DNA of 64,000 nt from Shewanella electrodiphila (GTDB lineage Bacteria; Pseudomonadota; Gammaproteobacteria; Enterobacterales; Shewanellaceae): NCBI RefSeq assembly GCF_023283985.1, contig NZ_JAKIKU010000001.1:372001-436000 (forward strand), given 5' to 3'. The position numbers and the translations under genes were made by a program. Below are positions 9,228 to 19,160 of the stretch, piece by piece. Positions within the stretch are counted from its first letter, which is position 1, and each line of letters starts with the position of its first letter. The notes beneath the pieces were generated by a model. That model was not told the origin of the DNA. It saw only the letters and a program-made list of their open reading frames with translations, and searched no databases.

Positions 9228-9782
9228 ATGGATAAGATGATACTGAAAAGGCTTATGAATGATCATAAGCATATTGCTATCTTACTTGATGTATTAGCGA
9301 AGAAAAACATCAAACTTTCTGAAGGAGAAGCGGTTAATTTTGCGCTTATCAGAGATGTTGTCGAATATATGCAAGTTTATGCTGAGCATAGTCATCATCC
9401 TTTAGAAGACATTACGTATGATTACTTTGTGAAAAAGTTTTCTAGTCCATGTAATACACAATTACACGAAGAGCATAGCCGCCTCGCTGAGTATTCTGGC
9501 GCGTTAATGTATAGTTTGAATTTAATCTTATCAGACGTAGTCATTTCAAGAGAAAAACTGGTGACTGACCTGCAGGCTTATGTAGAAATTCAACAAAAGC
9601 ATATGCAGTATGAAGAAACAGAGTTATTTCCTTTGTTCGCTAAACAACTGAAAGAAGAAGACTGGCTAAAGATTAAGTCACAATGCGATAAACAATTGGT
9701 CGAAGATCCGTTATTCAGTGATAATGACGAGACGATATTTGATGAGCTTAGAGAGCATATCTTTCATGCTGACAAAAGTTGA
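9228..9782 (+). CDS. Hemerythrin-domain protein
   Basis: 184 residues from the ATG at 9228, which has GAGGGA nine bases upstream. The TTG-initiated extension from 9177 has no support, and the ATG at 9219 abuts the ribosome binding site. The chain carries the HHE iron-ligand pattern: NDHKHI near the N-terminus, EHSHHPLED near residue 52, HEEHSRL near residue 82 and HMQYEETELFP near residue 125. Such non-heme di-iron proteins bind O2 or NO and sense or buffer them, or help repair iron-sulfur clusters. It is monocistronic, with its own terminator. The exact ligand and role cannot be read from sequence. Confidence 0.85.
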   Translation: MDKMILKRLMNDHKHIAILLDVLAKKNIKLSEGEAVNFALIRDVVEYMQVYAEHSHHPLEDITYDYFVKKFSSPCNTQLHEEHSRLAEYSGALMYSLNLILSDVVISREKLVTDLQAYVEIQQKHMQYEETELFPLFAKQLKEEDWLKIKSQCDKQLVEDPLFSDNDETIFDELREHIFHADKS

Positions 9783-9800
9783 TTTAACAATTTAGATACA

Positions 9801-9829
9801 AAAAGAGCGCCTAAGGCGCTCTTTTTTTA
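9801..9829. terminator. Rho-independent terminator after the hemerythrin gene
   Basis: AGAGCGCC-TAA-GGCGCTCT stem with A-run and T-run on either side. It can serve both the hemerythrin gene and the convergent small gene. Confidence 0.88.
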
Positions 9830-9868
9830 CTTCTATAACTGAATAAATATGCAGTTGGCTGTTTATGC

Positions 9869-10054
9869 CTAAAGTGGCATAGTTTCAAAGTCAAAATCAA
9901 AACTTGTATCAATGTCTTGAAGTTCTTTTAGTAGACGCTGTTTGTCCTTTAACGCTTCTATCTCCCGCCATTTACGTTTTTTGTTCGAGCTTTTTGAGCG
10001 AGTTGGTCTTTCAACAACTTGGTCTAGCGCACCACCATAGTCTAATCGATCCAT
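9869..10054 (-). CDS. DUF3545-type small protein
   Basis: 61 residues. The middle is strongly basic (about residues 17-31, rich in Lys, Arg and Ser) and leads into KRKWREIEALKDKQRLLKEL, likely a helix. The C-terminus is acidic with alternating Asp and Phe. This pattern matches my memory of the DUF3545 family, common in Shewanella and Vibrio, whose function is unknown. It has an adequate ribosome binding site (AGGGAGG upstream of the ATG) and shares the bidirectional terminator with the hemerythrin gene. A nucleic-acid-binding role would fit the charge pattern but is speculation. Confidence 0.7.
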   Translation of the reverse strand: MDRLDYGGALDQVVERPTRSKSSNKKRKWREIEALKDKQRLLKELQDIDTSFDFDFETMPL

Positions 10055-10220
10055 GGTAAACCTCCCTTGTTATTATGATGTCTCTATGCAAATAAGTATC
10101 ATATTTCTTCGCTATAGTGCAATAGTTATGTTTCATTATTGTTAAGGGGGTCTGACGGTTTAATGAAGCTGGACTGGATAAAATAGTGACATCTGCTACC
10201 GAGTTGCATGAACCACATAC

Positions 10221-10249
10221 AAAAAAGCCAGCTTGCGCTGGCTTTTTTA
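10221..10249 (-). terminator. Terminator of the tal-pgi operon
   Basis: AGCCAGC-TTGC-GCTGGCT stem with T-run on the minus strand, immediately after the pgi stop. The A-run/T-run symmetry would let it act in both directions. Confidence 0.88.
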
Positions 10250-10253
10250 GTGT

Positions 10254-11891
10254 TTATATCTGACCTTGTCGATATAAATTAATTAATGCATTACTGGAAG
10301 AATCTAGTTCGGAAGCGTCATTTTCAGCGCCAATCCGATCAAGTACATCATTGCCTAGCAACTTACCGAGCTCTACACCCCATTGGTCAAATGAGTTTAT
10401 TTGCCATATAGCGCCCTGTACGAAGGTTCTGTGCTCATAAAGTGCGATGAGTGAACCTAAGGTGCTCGGAGTCAATTTATCCATTAATAAGGTGTTACTT
10501 GGCTTATTGCCCGTCATCACTTTATGTTTAGAGATAAGTGCTTTTTCACTATCAGGTAAATGCTTACCTGATAACTCAGCCAATGCTTCATCAAATGTGC
10601 GTCCTTGCATTAATGCTTGAGTTTGCCCAAAACAATTAGAAGCAAGCTGGTTGTGATGCTCGCCTAATGGATTGTGACTTTGCAAAGGCATAATGAAATC
10701 AGCTGGAATTAATGCAGTACCTTGATGCAATAATTGATGATAAGCATGTTGACCATTGGTTCCTTCACCGCCCCAAATTACGGGACCTGTGCTGAAGTCA
10801 ACTTCAGTGCCATCTAACATGACTGATTTACCGTTACTTTCCATATCAAGTTGCTGGAAGTAAGCTGGTAAGCCACGCAAATAGTGATCGTAAGTGAGTA
10901 CAACATGAGATTGAGCATGATGAAAGTTACCATATAGCACAGACAGCATGCCCATGATCACTGGCATATTTTGCTCAAATGGGGCGTTGGCAAAGTGGTT
11001 ATCCATCTGGTGGGCACCATCAAGCAGTTGCTTAAAGTTATCCATACCTACTAGTAGTGCGATGGGTAATCCGATTGCAGACCATAATGAATAGCGACCG
11101 CCAACCCAATCCCACATAGGGAAAATGTTACTCGCGTCAATACCAAAGTCAGTTGCTTTAACGACATTTGAAGTGACTGCAACAAAGTGCTTGGCTACAT
11201 CTGCTTGAGAGCCACCATTTGCAAGGAACCAGTCTTTGGCACTCAGAGTGTTGGTTAAAGTCTCTTGTGTGCCAAACGACTTAGAAGACATCACGAACAA
11301 AGTAGTTTCGGCATCTAAAAGTTTAAGCTTTTCACATATAGAGCTTGCATCAACATTGGCGACAAAATGACAATTTAGGCCCTTAACCCAATATGGACGA
11401 AGTGCTTGAGAGACAATTTTTGGCCCTAAAAAAGAACCACCAATACCAATACTGACGATATCAGTAATGGCTTTTCCGGTATGTCCTTTCCAGTGACCTT
11501 GTTGAACGGATTCAACAAATTGTGTCATTTTGGCTAAGGTCTGTTGCACTTCAGGAACAATATCACAGCCTTCAGCCATAATGACTTGCTCAGGCTTGCT
11601 GCGAAGTGCGGTATGCAATACCGCGCGTCCTTCAGTATTATTAATAATATCGCCGTTAAACATTGCTGCAATTTTATCACTTAAGTTTACTTCTTCAGCT
11701 AACTTAAACAGCAAGGTAAGGGTTTCATCATTAACGCGGTTTTTAGAGTAATCTAATAGTAAACCGCAGTCTTTAACACTAAGTTGCTCAAACCTTGAAG
11801 GGTTTTGAGCAAACAGGTCGCGCATATGTGGTAATGCTGCTGCATTTTGAGATAACTGCTGCCAGGTATTACTCTGCGTTAAATGTGTCAT
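10254..11891 (-). CDS. pgi: Glucose-6-phosphate isomerase
   Basis: 545-residue cytoplasmic enzyme interconverting glucose-6-phosphate and fructose-6-phosphate. The start is the ATG at 11891 (MTHLTQ...), with GGAG eight bases before it; the longer frame to 11924 would run into tal. Family signatures are present: [24 protein letters not shown] and [19 protein letters not shown]. It lies 25 bp after tal and shares its transcript. In Shewanella-type metabolism this pair connects the pentose-phosphate pool to hexose phosphates. Confidence 0.96.
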   Translation of the reverse strand: MTHLTQSNTWQQLSQNAAALPHMRDLFAQNPSRFEQLSVKDCGLLLDYSKNRVNDETLTLLFKLAEEVNLSDKIAAMFNGDIINNTEGRAVLHTALRSKPEQVIMAEGCDIVPEVQQTLAKMTQFVESVQQGHWKGHTGKAITDIVSIGIGGSFLGPKIVSQALRPYWVKGLNCHFVANVDASSICEKLKLLDAETTLFVMSSKSFGTQETLTNTLSAKDWFLANGGSQADVAKHFVAVTSNVVKATDFGIDASNIFPMWDWVGGRYSLWSAIGLPIALLVGMDNFKQLLDGAHQMDNHFANAPFEQNMPVIMGMLSVLYGNFHHAQSHVVLTYDHYLRGLPAYFQQLDMESNGKSVMLDGTEVDFSTGPVIWGGEGTNGQHAYHQLLHQGTALIPADFIMPLQSHNPLGEHHNQLASNCFGQTQALMQGRTFDEALAELSGKHLPDSEKALISKHKVMTGNKPSNTLLMDKLTPSTLGSLIALYEHRTFVQGAIWQINSFDQWGVELGKLLGNDVLDRIGAENDASELDSSSNALINLYRQGQI

Positions 11892-11916
11892 GCAAATCAC
11901 TCCATTGAATTTGGAT

Positions 11917-12870
11917 TTAGCCAAGTTTCTCGTTTAACATGACCTCTAGTTTTCCTTGGTCAATAGCAAAGTTACGTATACCTTCAGCAAGTTTATCCAC
12001 TGCCATAGGGTCTTGGTTATACTCCCAGCGGAACTCAGCTTCAGTCAGCGGTGTTGGCGCTGCTTCAACTGAAGTTGTAGTTGTTAGCTTTTGAGTAATC
12101 GCTACGTCGCTGTTAGCTAATTCTTCTAGTAATGCAGGGCCAATCGTTAAACGATCGCAACCTGCAAGCTCAATGATCTCGCCGATATTACGGAAGCTTG
12201 CGCCCATAACAACAGTGTTATAACCATGACGTTTGTAGTAGTTGTAGATTTCAGTTACTGATACAACACCAGGGTCTGTTTCTGCAGTGTAATCAAGACC
12301 TGTGTCTTTTTTGTACCAATCTAAGATACGACCTACAAACGGTGAAATAAGGTAAACACCGGCTTCAGCACAAGCTCGAGCTTGAGCAAAGCTAAATAAT
12401 AAGGTCAGGTTACAGTTGATGCCTTCTTGCTCAAGCTGCTTAGCGGCGCAAATGCCTTCCCAGGTTGAAGCAAGCTTAATCAGAATGCGAGATTGATCGA
12501 TACCCGCTTCTTTATAAAGCTTGATAAGTTTATGTGCTTTTTCAATTGAGCCTGCTTTATCAAATGAAAGACGTGCATCAACTTCTGTTGAGATACGACC
12601 AGGAACAATTTTTAAAATTTCTACGCCGATATTGACCGCTAATTTATCGCCTGCATCTTCTACTTGTTGTGCAACATCATTTGACTGAGCTTTAGCCCAA
12701 GCAATTGCATCATCAATGAGCGGTGCGTATTCAGGAATTTGTGCAGCTTTTAAAATCAGAGAAGGGTTGGTGGTTGCATCTTCAGGTTGGTAACGTTTAA
12801 TTGCTTCGATGTCGCCAGTGTCTGCAACGATGGTTGTCAGTGCTTTAAGTTGAGCTAACGTGTTCGCCAT
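11917..12870 (-). CDS. tal: Transaldolase
   Basis: 317 residues from the ATG at 12870, with GAGGGA upstream; this equals the length of E. coli TalB. The 25-residue extension to 12945 is not supported. It transfers a dihydroxyacetone unit between sedoheptulose-7-phosphate and glyceraldehyde-3-phosphate in the non-oxidative pentose phosphate pathway. The Schiff-base lysine lies in [12 protein letters not shown] (near residue 132). The early DATTNPSLI and late [13 protein letters not shown] motifs are typical of class 1 transaldolases. First gene of tal-pgi. A repeated TAAA-N5-TTTA element lies about 165-200 bp upstream. Confidence 0.97.
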   Translation of the reverse strand: MANTLAQLKALTTIVADTGDIEAIKRYQPEDATTNPSLILKAAQIPEYAPLIDDAIAWAKAQSNDVAQQVEDAGDKLAVNIGVEILKIVPGRISTEVDARLSFDKAGSIEKAHKLIKLYKEAGIDQSRILIKLASTWEGICAAKQLEQEGINCNLTLLFSFAQARACAEAGVYLISPFVGRILDWYKKDTGLDYTAETDPGVVSVTEIYNYYKRHGYNTVVMGASFRNIGEIIELAGCDRLTIGPALLEELANSDVAITQKLTTTTSVEAAPTPLTEAEFRWEYNQDPMAVDKLAEGIRNFAIDQGKLEVMLNEKLG

Positions 12871-13033
12871 GGAAATTTCCCTCTCAAGTAACAAAGTTAT
12901 TTTGTTCAATGCGGATATTAGATGCGATTTTACTGTATTTTCCAATACAATTTGTAAAAAAATTACATAAAAAATGCCATTCAGAGCGATTTAAAAGTAA
13001 AACATGTCATTTAATACCTGAATCTATTGGTAG

Positions 13034-13067
13034 TAAAGCCAATTTACTAATGTATAAAGCCAATTTA
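13034..13067. repeat. Two 13-bp direct repeats, 21 bp apart
   Basis: TAAAGCCAATTTA occurs at 13034-13046 and again at 13055-13067, a period of 21 bp or two helical turns. Each copy is itself a dyad (TAAA-N5-TTTA). They lie in the tal upstream region, so a regulator binding side by side on one face of the DNA is plausible. The rest of the 12871-13123 gap shows nothing I can name. Confidence 0.5.
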
Positions 13068-13123
13068 ACTTAGTAAATATAAAGAGTTACCATTTTTTAT
13101 TTGTATGATGAAAGTTTTAAAAT

Positions 13124-13153
13124 AAAAAAGTCGCTGTAAGCAGCGACTTTTTA
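13124..13153 (-). terminator. Terminator of the ompA-like gene
   Basis: AAGTCGCTG-TAAG-CAGCGACTT stem with T-run on the minus strand, ending about 25 bp after the OmpA stop. Confidence 0.87.
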
Positions 13154-13175
13154 ATCTAGTACCACAGTTCTGTGA

Positions 13176-14294
13176 TTATTTTAGTACAGGGCGTTTCTCT
13201 GCACCACTAACAACAGCGTCAATACGACGGTTTTGCTTGTTAGCTTCTGCAGATGTTCCTTCCATTAATGGATTATCCTCACCAAAACCAACAGCTTTTA
13301 AACGGCTTGCATCAATGCCATATTTATTAACTAGTGCATCAACAACAGCTTGAGCACGTTGTTCTGATAAGTTCATATTGTAATCAGCGTTACCTACAAG
13401 TGAAGCATGACCTTCAATTACAGCTGTAGTATGTTGATTTTCTTTTAAGTATTTCGCGCCTTTCTCAAGACGATCGTATGATTCAGGTTTCAATACTGCA
13501 GAATCGTTGTCGAAATATACACCTTCCATGCGTGAAGAAATTGGGGCATCTTCATAGATAGTACATCCTTGCGCATCGACCTTATGAGTCGACGGCGTAT
13601 CAGGACACATGTCTTTGTCATCAGTAACACCATCATTATCAGAATCGATTGGTGCAGCAACAACTGCTGCTACAGCAACAGGTGCGACAACAGCCGCTGG
13701 CTTTTCAGTGCCAAAGCGGTAGCTAAGCTCAAGTCCCCAGTAGTTACTTTCCATATCTAAGGTATTGTACTTGTCGTCATCAAGGTTTTCATAACGACGG
13801 TATTTCGCTTGTAACTTTAAGTTTTCAGTAAAGTTATAACCAACACCGACACCCACGTATGGAGCAATACCACTGTCACTGTAGTACTCTGTGTTGTAGT
13901 TCTTTTTATTTGAAATTAGGTAGTTCATTGCACCAGCTTCTGCTGATAAACTCCACTTTTCTGCAATTGGCATAAACGCCGCTAAACCTAATGTCATGCC
14001 TCTAGCGCCGACATCATTACGTTTATTACTATAATCAGTCCATTCAGCTCGGCCTAGGTCACGGTAGCCAAGCTCAACACCAAAGTAATCATTGAATAAA
14101 TAACCACCGAAAACATCCCATGCATATGGGTCATCTTCGCCACAAATTTTCATTGTTTTAAGGTCACAGTTAGGCTCGTAGTTATTGATACCTAAACCAC
14201 CACCAACGTACCACGGCGTTAACTCTTGCTCTGCAACAGCAGCAAAAGGTAACAGTGAGGTGAGTAATACTACTTTTAATGTGTTCTTCATCAT
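13176..14294 (-). CDS. ompA: OmpA-family outer membrane protein
   Basis: About 372 residues. The start is taken at the tandem ATGs (14294/14291) so that the chain begins with a normal signal peptide ending ...FAAVA; an upstream ATG at 14306 gives an odd MDLY prefix. The N-terminal half is an eight-strand beta-barrel (WYVGGGLG, GYLFNDYFGVELGYRDLG, GVGVGYNF, ...WGLELSYRF). Next come an Ala/Val/Pro hinge and one thrombospondin-3-like calcium repeat, DSDNDGVTDDKDMCPDTP. The last third is an OmpA peptidoglycan-binding domain with NMNLSEQRAQAV and NRRIDAVV. It anchors the outer membrane to the cell wall. The single Cys pair near residues 34 and 39 may form a loop disulfide. Confidence 0.92.
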   Translation of the reverse strand: MMKNTLKVVLLTSLLPFAAVAEQELTPWYVGGGLGINNYEPNCDLKTMKICGEDDPYAWDVFGGYLFNDYFGVELGYRDLGRAEWTDYSNKRNDVGARGMTLGLAAFMPIAEKWSLSAEAGAMNYLISNKKNYNTEYYSDSGIAPYVGVGVGYNFTENLKLQAKYRRYENLDDDKYNTLDMESNYWGLELSYRFGTEKPAAVVAPVAVAAVVAAPIDSDNDGVTDDKDMCPDTPSTHKVDAQGCTIYEDAPISSRMEGVYFDNDSAVLKPESYDRLEKGAKYLKENQHTTAVIEGHASLVGNADYNMNLSEQRAQAVVDALVNKYGIDASRLKAVGFGEDNPLMEGTSAEANKQNRRIDAVVSGAEKRPVLK

Positions 14295-14577
14295 GTATAA
14301 GTCCATTGTTATGTTACTTCACCAAAACACATGTAAATGAGTTGTTTATGACATGTGCCGCCGACGCTTATGTGGTGTTCCTATTATGTTTTTGTCAGCA
14401 GCGTAATTATCGTCGTAAATTCAATGGTTTTCCATAGTAAAAAAGCATAATGTTGTAATTTGTAGTGAATTATATTGCTTGCTTGTTGAGATTGTTGTGC
14501 TATGTCAAAATCGTATTCTCTCATTTTTTACTGATATTTTTATTGATTCACATAAATTTGAGGTCTTTAAAAGCAAT

Positions 14578-14606
14578 CACAAAAAAAAGCGCCCTTAGGC
14601 GCTTTC
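14578..14606 (-). terminator. Terminator of the phosphoketolase gene
   Basis: AGCGCC-CTTA-GGCGCT stem followed on the minus strand by eight T. The remaining 14295-14577 region holds the OmpA promoter region and no gene I can support. Confidence 0.85.
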
Positions 14607-14633
14607 GTGAGTTGTTTAAATAGAAATGGGTAG

Positions 14634-17000
14634 TTAACGGGTCCAAACCCAGTTTTCAATTTCTTTAGGGTCAACACCGTTAGCTTTGATGTAGTTACGG
14701 TGTTCAACTAATCGCTGCAGCATGTCTGTGGTGATAGCCACGTGCTGTGTTTCATCTATTACACCTTGTTGGAACAGCTTATAGGCCATATCAATCACTA
14801 AATGGTAGCGTGATGTGCCATTACGAACGCCCATATCAAATGGCGTTGTCGTTGAACCTTCTTCTTCATAACCTTTAATTCTGAAACGGCGGCTACCTTT
14901 ATAATCAAAGACCAATTTCTTAATTGTATTTGGGTAACCATGGTAGTTAAATACTACGCCTTTATCTTCAGTAAAGATTTCGTCCATCATCCAAGGTTTA
15001 TTTTGGAATGCTCTACTGCCTAAGCCATTACTATTTAATTCGGTAACGCTAACAAAGCGGATCCGCACTCTTGGTAATAGTTCTCGGATGAGTACCAGTG
15101 ATGCCATACATTCTTGGGTGACGTAATCACCACAACCAGCAAGCACGACATCCGGGTTTTCATCTGAAGCGAAATCCCAAACCATTACACCATCTTCAGT
15201 TTGTTTACGTGACTCATCAAGTGACAACCATTGAGGTAAGTCTTTTTTACCTGCGACTAAAATATTCAATTTATCGCGGTCTTCATAAGCACGTTCTGTA
15301 TAGGTAAGTGTAGTATTACCATCTGCAGGTAAATAAGCAGAGATAATGTCAGGGTGCTTTTCTAACATTGCCCCTAAGAAAGAAGGGTTTTGATGAGAGT
15401 AGCCATTGTGATCTTGACGCTCTAGTAATGAAGACAGTACCACATTACAAGAAGGTACAGGTTTACGGAAGTGCACTCCTTGGCTTGCATATACATATTT
15501 ACAGTATTGGTCTGCCATTGATGAAACGACTTGTGAGAAAGCTTCATAGGTCGGGAACATTGCATGACGACCTGTGACAGTGTAACCATGCATCATCCCA
15601 AAGAGTAAGTTCTCTGAGAGTAGCTCAATCACACGACCGTCGCGAGCCATGTCTTGATCCCAGCTCTTGATTGGCCATTGCCAAGCACGATCTGTTTCTT
15701 CGAAGACCGCTTGCAACTGGTTAGAGTATGTTTCATCTGGGCTAAAGATACGTAGGTTACGTTGGTCGCGATTTAATTTGAATGCATCACGCATCCATTC
15801 ACCCATTTTATACATTGAAACACCGCGAGAACCACGAGGCGTCTCAGGGCCATAGCTGAGCTTTTTAAGATCTGGTTGCGCAAGCGCGCGTACAATTTCG
15901 CCGCCGTAGCTCAAATGCTGACGGCCACAACAAAGATGTTTAGGTGGGATCAGAGATTGAATGTCTTTATCAAAGGTAATTTCACCTTCAGCGTTGATGT
16001 CACACAACTCGTCAAATTTGTAGCTGTCTAACCACTCGTTTAACGCGGTTAAATGACTAGGGTCAGTTGCACATTTATTAACGATAACTTGATGTGACTC
16101 GCAGTTGCCTTCAAGTTTTTTGCCGCCATGTTCAGCGGTCCCCGTCCAACCTTTGGCTGTACGCATTAAAATCACTGGCCAGCGGGGTTTACATACATCT
16201 TCACCATTTCTAGCACGAGTTTGAATGTCATTGATCATCTCGTAAGAAAGGTCCATGGCTTTGGCCATTTGTTCAAATACGTCTTCTTCAAGTTCATCAT
16301 CAACAATAATAGGATGGTAACCTAAACCACGAAATTCTAAATCCAGTTCTTCATGATCCATGCGACCCATGCGAGTCGGACCAGAGATCTTATAACCATT
16401 AATATGGACAATAGGAAGTACAGCACCATTGGTAGCGGGATCGACTAAACGGTTTGCATACCAAGATGCTGCAAGAGGGCCTGTTTCTGATTCGCCATCA
16501 CCGACGAGACAAGCAGCAATTAAATTAGGGTTATCAAGCACAGCGCCCCAAGCAACTGACAACGAGTAACCTAATTCGCCACCTTCAAGTATTTGACCTG
16601 GTGCTTCAGGGTTTGCATGAGAAGGGTAGCCGTAAGCAGCAGAGAACTTTTTACAGATGTCTTCGATCCCAGCTTCATTATATGGAATTGTTTCTGGGTA
16701 AAAGTGGCTTAATGAACCTTCCACAAACAAGTTTGCCTGAACTGCTGGAAAACCGTGACCTGGACCGACAAGATAAATGAAATCTCTTTGATGTTTTACA
16801 ATAAGTCGATTGACGTTGGCATAGACAAAGTTGATACCAGGGCATGTACCCCAATGGCCAAGTAGTCGTGGTTTGATGTCTTCGTGTTTCAAATCTCTTT
16901 TAAATAATACATTTTGTTTTAGGTAGATTTGAGAAGTAGCGAGGAAATTTGTAGCTCGAACAAATTTCTTTAGCGACGTGATTTCATTTGCATGCGTCAT
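14634..17000 (-). CDS. xfp: Xylulose-5-phosphate/fructose-6-phosphate phosphoketolase
   Basis: 788 residues from the ATG at 17000, preceded by GAGG at 5 nt. The ten extra residues to 17030 lack such a site. It is a thiamine-diphosphate enzyme that uses phosphate to split xylulose-5-phosphate (and usually fructose-6-phosphate) into acetyl phosphate plus a triose or tetrose phosphate. Visible signatures: LLGHWGTCPG, GPGHGFPA, the family pattern EGGELGYSLSVAWG and the ThDP site GDGESETGPLAASW. Length fits bacterial phosphoketolases. It is monocistronic. A good CRP-like site lies about 210 bp upstream, suggesting carbon-source control. The nearby tal gene makes a pentose-phosphate link likely. 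Confidence 0.93.
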   Translation of the reverse strand: MTHANEITSLKKFVRATNFLATSQIYLKQNVLFKRDLKHEDIKPRLLGHWGTCPGINFVYANVNRLIVKHQRDFIYLVGPGHGFPAVQANLFVEGSLSHFYPETIPYNEAGIEDICKKFSAAYGYPSHANPEAPGQILEGGELGYSLSVAWGAVLDNPNLIAACLVGDGESETGPLAASWYANRLVDPATNGAVLPIVHINGYKISGPTRMGRMDHEELDLEFRGLGYHPIIVDDELEEDVFEQMAKAMDLSYEMINDIQTRARNGEDVCKPRWPVILMRTAKGWTGTAEHGGKKLEGNCESHQVIVNKCATDPSHLTALNEWLDSYKFDELCDINAEGEITFDKDIQSLIPPKHLCCGRQHLSYGGEIVRALAQPDLKKLSYGPETPRGSRGVSMYKMGEWMRDAFKLNRDQRNLRIFSPDETYSNQLQAVFEETDRAWQWPIKSWDQDMARDGRVIELLSENLLFGMMHGYTVTGRHAMFPTYEAFSQVVSSMADQYCKYVYASQGVHFRKPVPSCNVVLSSLLERQDHNGYSHQNPSFLGAMLEKHPDIISAYLPADGNTTLTYTERAYEDRDKLNILVAGKKDLPQWLSLDESRKQTEDGVMVWDFASDENPDVVLAGCGDYVTQECMASLVLIRELLPRVRIRFVSVTELNSNGLGSRAFQNKPWMMDEIFTEDKGVVFNYHGYPNTIKKLVFDYKGSRRFRIKGYEEEGSTTTPFDMGVRNGTSRYHLVIDMAYKLFQQGVIDETQHVAITTDMLQRLVEHRNYIKANGVDPKEIENWVWTR

Positions 17001-17208
17001 ATTGACCTCAATGTGTAAAGTAAAATTCATTTAACCTTTAATGAGAACACTGTATTCTTTAAATCGTTGCAATAATGTGGTCTTTGTCTAAGTTTTTATT
17101 AAATGTTTTTATTAAAAAAATGGGCGCAGGTTGATTTAGTGTTAATTCTTTTAGGCTTCAGGACCTAAGAATGTTATTTGTGATGAGGGGAAAGGTGAGT
17201 AATTAGAT

Positions 17209-17230
17209 AAATGTGATAAAGATCACCTGA
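17209..17230. promoter_or_regulatory. Strong CRP-like site
   Basis: TGTGA-TAAAGA-TCACC within A/T flanks, nine of ten core bases matching. It lies between the divergent phosphoketolase and symporter genes, about 210 bp from the former and 315 bp from the latter, so it could act on either. Confidence 0.6.
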
Positions 17231-17259
17231 CGGTTCAGATCATCTATGCTAGTTTTTTG

Positions 17260-17276
17260 CTCCGAAAAAATCGGAG
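17260..17276. other. Small hairpin CTCCGA-A5-TCGGAG
   Basis: A perfect 6-bp stem with a five-A loop in the gap between xfp and the symporter gene. It has no T-run long enough for a confident terminator; a protein-binding dyad is equally possible. Confidence 0.35.
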
Positions 17277-17411
17277 ATAATGAATTGAGAAAGTTTGCTA
17301 GGCATTCGTGCTTAAAAAAAGTAAAGTTAACTCGATCAAATCCTAAATAATAAATAACTAATATTTTCGCTCACTGAAACTCAATCTAGGCAGCTAGCCT
17401 GAAAAGGGCTG

Positions 17412-17440
17412 TTGACATAGACCTTGAGTGTTTTTATTAA
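17412..17440 (+). promoter_or_regulatory. Sigma-70 promoter of the symporter gene
   Basis: TTGACA at 17412, a 17-bp spacer, then TATTAA at 17435. This is close to ideal and lies about 100 bp before the symporter ATG. Confidence 0.65.
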
Positions 17441-17545
17441 AATAATACGATAATTTTATTTTGTCTGAAGCTATAAGCCATTGGGGTAATTAACTACAGG
17501 CTGACTTCCTGCAAAATAAAGTTATTCCAAGGAATAAATAAAGCA

Positions 17546-18988
17546 ATGGCAATGTTAGAAACGATTGTGAATTTCATGAACGATTTACTCTGGGGTAAAT
17601 TGTTAGTTTACGGGCTAGTTGGTGCAGGTTTATTTTTCACTGTGCGTCTTGGCTTTATCCAAATTGCGCATTTTACACACGGCCTCAAGATCCTCGCGAT
17701 CAGCCGTCGTCCAGGCCGTCATGGTCTATCTTCTTTCCAAGTCTTTTGTACCAGTATGGCTGCCCGTGTCGGTGCAGGTAACATGGCAGGTGTTGCTGTA
17801 GCGATTGGTATGGCAGGCCCTGGTGCAGTGTTCTGGATGTGGGCAATTGCCGTGTTGGGTATGGCAACCGCAATGATTGAATCCACTTTAGCGCAGGTTT
17901 ATAAAGTGAAAGATTCAGACGGACAATACCGTGGCGGTCCTTCTTACTACATGGAGAAGGGCCTAGGTCAACGTTGGATGGGGATTTTGTTCTCAATCTT
18001 GTTGATTATCTGTTTTGGTCTTGTCTTCAATGCGGTACAAGCGAATACAATTACTGGCGCAATGACTGCGGTATTTGGCTTTGAACCTGTCTATGTAGGT
18101 ATTGCCATTGCGTTATTTAGTGGCGTTGTGATTATGGGCGGCCTTAAGAAGGTTGCTAAAGTTTCTGAAGTTATCGTGCCAATTATGGCTGTAGCTTACA
18201 TTGCTATCGCATTGGTTGTTGTATTAATGAACATTGAGCAATTACCAGCTGTCTTTACATTAGTGATTAAGAGCGCATTTGGCTGGCAAGAAGCAGCTGG
18301 TGGCGCGGTTGCCTACAGTATTGCTCAAGCGATGCAAGCGGGTATTGCACGTGGTTTATTCTCAAACGAAGCGGGTATGGGTAGTGCAGCAAATATTGCA
18401 GCGAGTGCTTCACCAAACCCAAATCACCCAGCATCACAAGGTTACATGCAAATGATGGGTGTTTTCTTTGACACTATCGTCATTTGTACTGCAACTGCGG
18501 CGATTATTTTATTGTCTGGCGATGCTGCTGGTAGTGGCGATGGTATTGAGATGACAATTAATGCGTTATCTTCTCATGTTGGTGATTGGGGCGGTGCATT
18601 CATTGCTTTCGCTATTTTACTATTCTGTTTCACTTCTATTATTGCTAACTACTCTTACGCTGAAACTAACGTAATGTTCCTTTCAGGTAACAAGAAAGGT
18701 GCTTTACCGTTATTCCGTTTAGCAGTTTTAGGTATGGTAATGTTTGGTGCTATTGCGAAAATTAATATCGTATGGAACCTAGCTGATGTATCTATGGGCT
18801 TAATGGCATTAGTTAACATGATTGCATTGTTACTATTATCAGGACTTGCTGTGCGAGTGATTAATGATTACCGCCAACAGGTAAAAGCGGGTGAAGAGCC
18901 GGTGTTTGATACAGATAAGTTCCCTGAACTTGCTGATCAACTTGAAGATGGTATCTGGAAAAATAAGCCAGTTGAATCTGATAAGTAA
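17546..18988 (+). CDS. Na+/alanine (AGCS family) symporter
   Basis: 480-residue inner-membrane protein with about ten or eleven hydrophobic helices. It belongs to the alanine or glycine:cation symporter family, which imports small neutral amino acids with Na+. Family marks include GPGAVFWMW near residue 91, GGPSYYMEKGLG near residue 131 and GLFSNEAGMGSAANIAASA near residue 270. An AAGGA site lies upstream of the first ATG; a second in-frame ATG two codons on is also possible. It is monocistronic with a near-consensus promoter. Substrate preference cannot be read from sequence. Confidence 0.9.
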   Translation: MAMLETIVNFMNDLLWGKLLVYGLVGAGLFFTVRLGFIQIAHFTHGLKILAISRRPGRHGLSSFQVFCTSMAARVGAGNMAGVAVAIGMAGPGAVFWMWAIAVLGMATAMIESTLAQVYKVKDSDGQYRGGPSYYMEKGLGQRWMGILFSILLIICFGLVFNAVQANTITGAMTAVFGFEPVYVGIAIALFSGVVIMGGLKKVAKVSEVIVPIMAVAYIAIALVVVLMNIEQLPAVFTLVIKSAFGWQEAAGGAVAYSIAQAMQAGIARGLFSNEAGMGSAANIAASASPNPNHPASQGYMQMMGVFFDTIVICTATAAIILLSGDAAGSGDGIEMTINALSSHVGDWGGAFIAFAILLFCFTSIIANYSYAETNVMFLSGNKKGALPLFRLAVLGMVMFGAIAKINIVWNLADVSMGLMALVNMIALLLLSGLAVRVINDYRQQVKAGEEPVFDTDKFPELADQLEDGIWKNKPVESDK

Positions 18989-19062
18989 CTGATATTTTCT
19001 GAAGAGGGTGCTTAATTTCTGAGTATTCAGTTAACTAAAGTAAAACTCTATTAGAACAATCT

Positions 19063-19096
19063 AAAAAACCATGCATATATTGCATGGTTTTTTTTA
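19063..19096 (+). terminator. Terminator of the symporter gene
   Basis: AAAACCATGCA / TGCATGGTTTT stem with a short AT loop and a long T-run. Confidence 0.88.
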
Positions 19097-19160
19097 TTGA
19101 GCCCAGTATTATAGAGAGCATTAAAGTTAAATACTGTATGGCTTAATAGGATAGTTAACG

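Noticed and set aside
13034..13050. TyrR box upstream of tal
   Set aside because: AGTAAA and TTTACT are separated by five bases, not the six of the TyrR consensus, and no aromatic amino acid gene is near.
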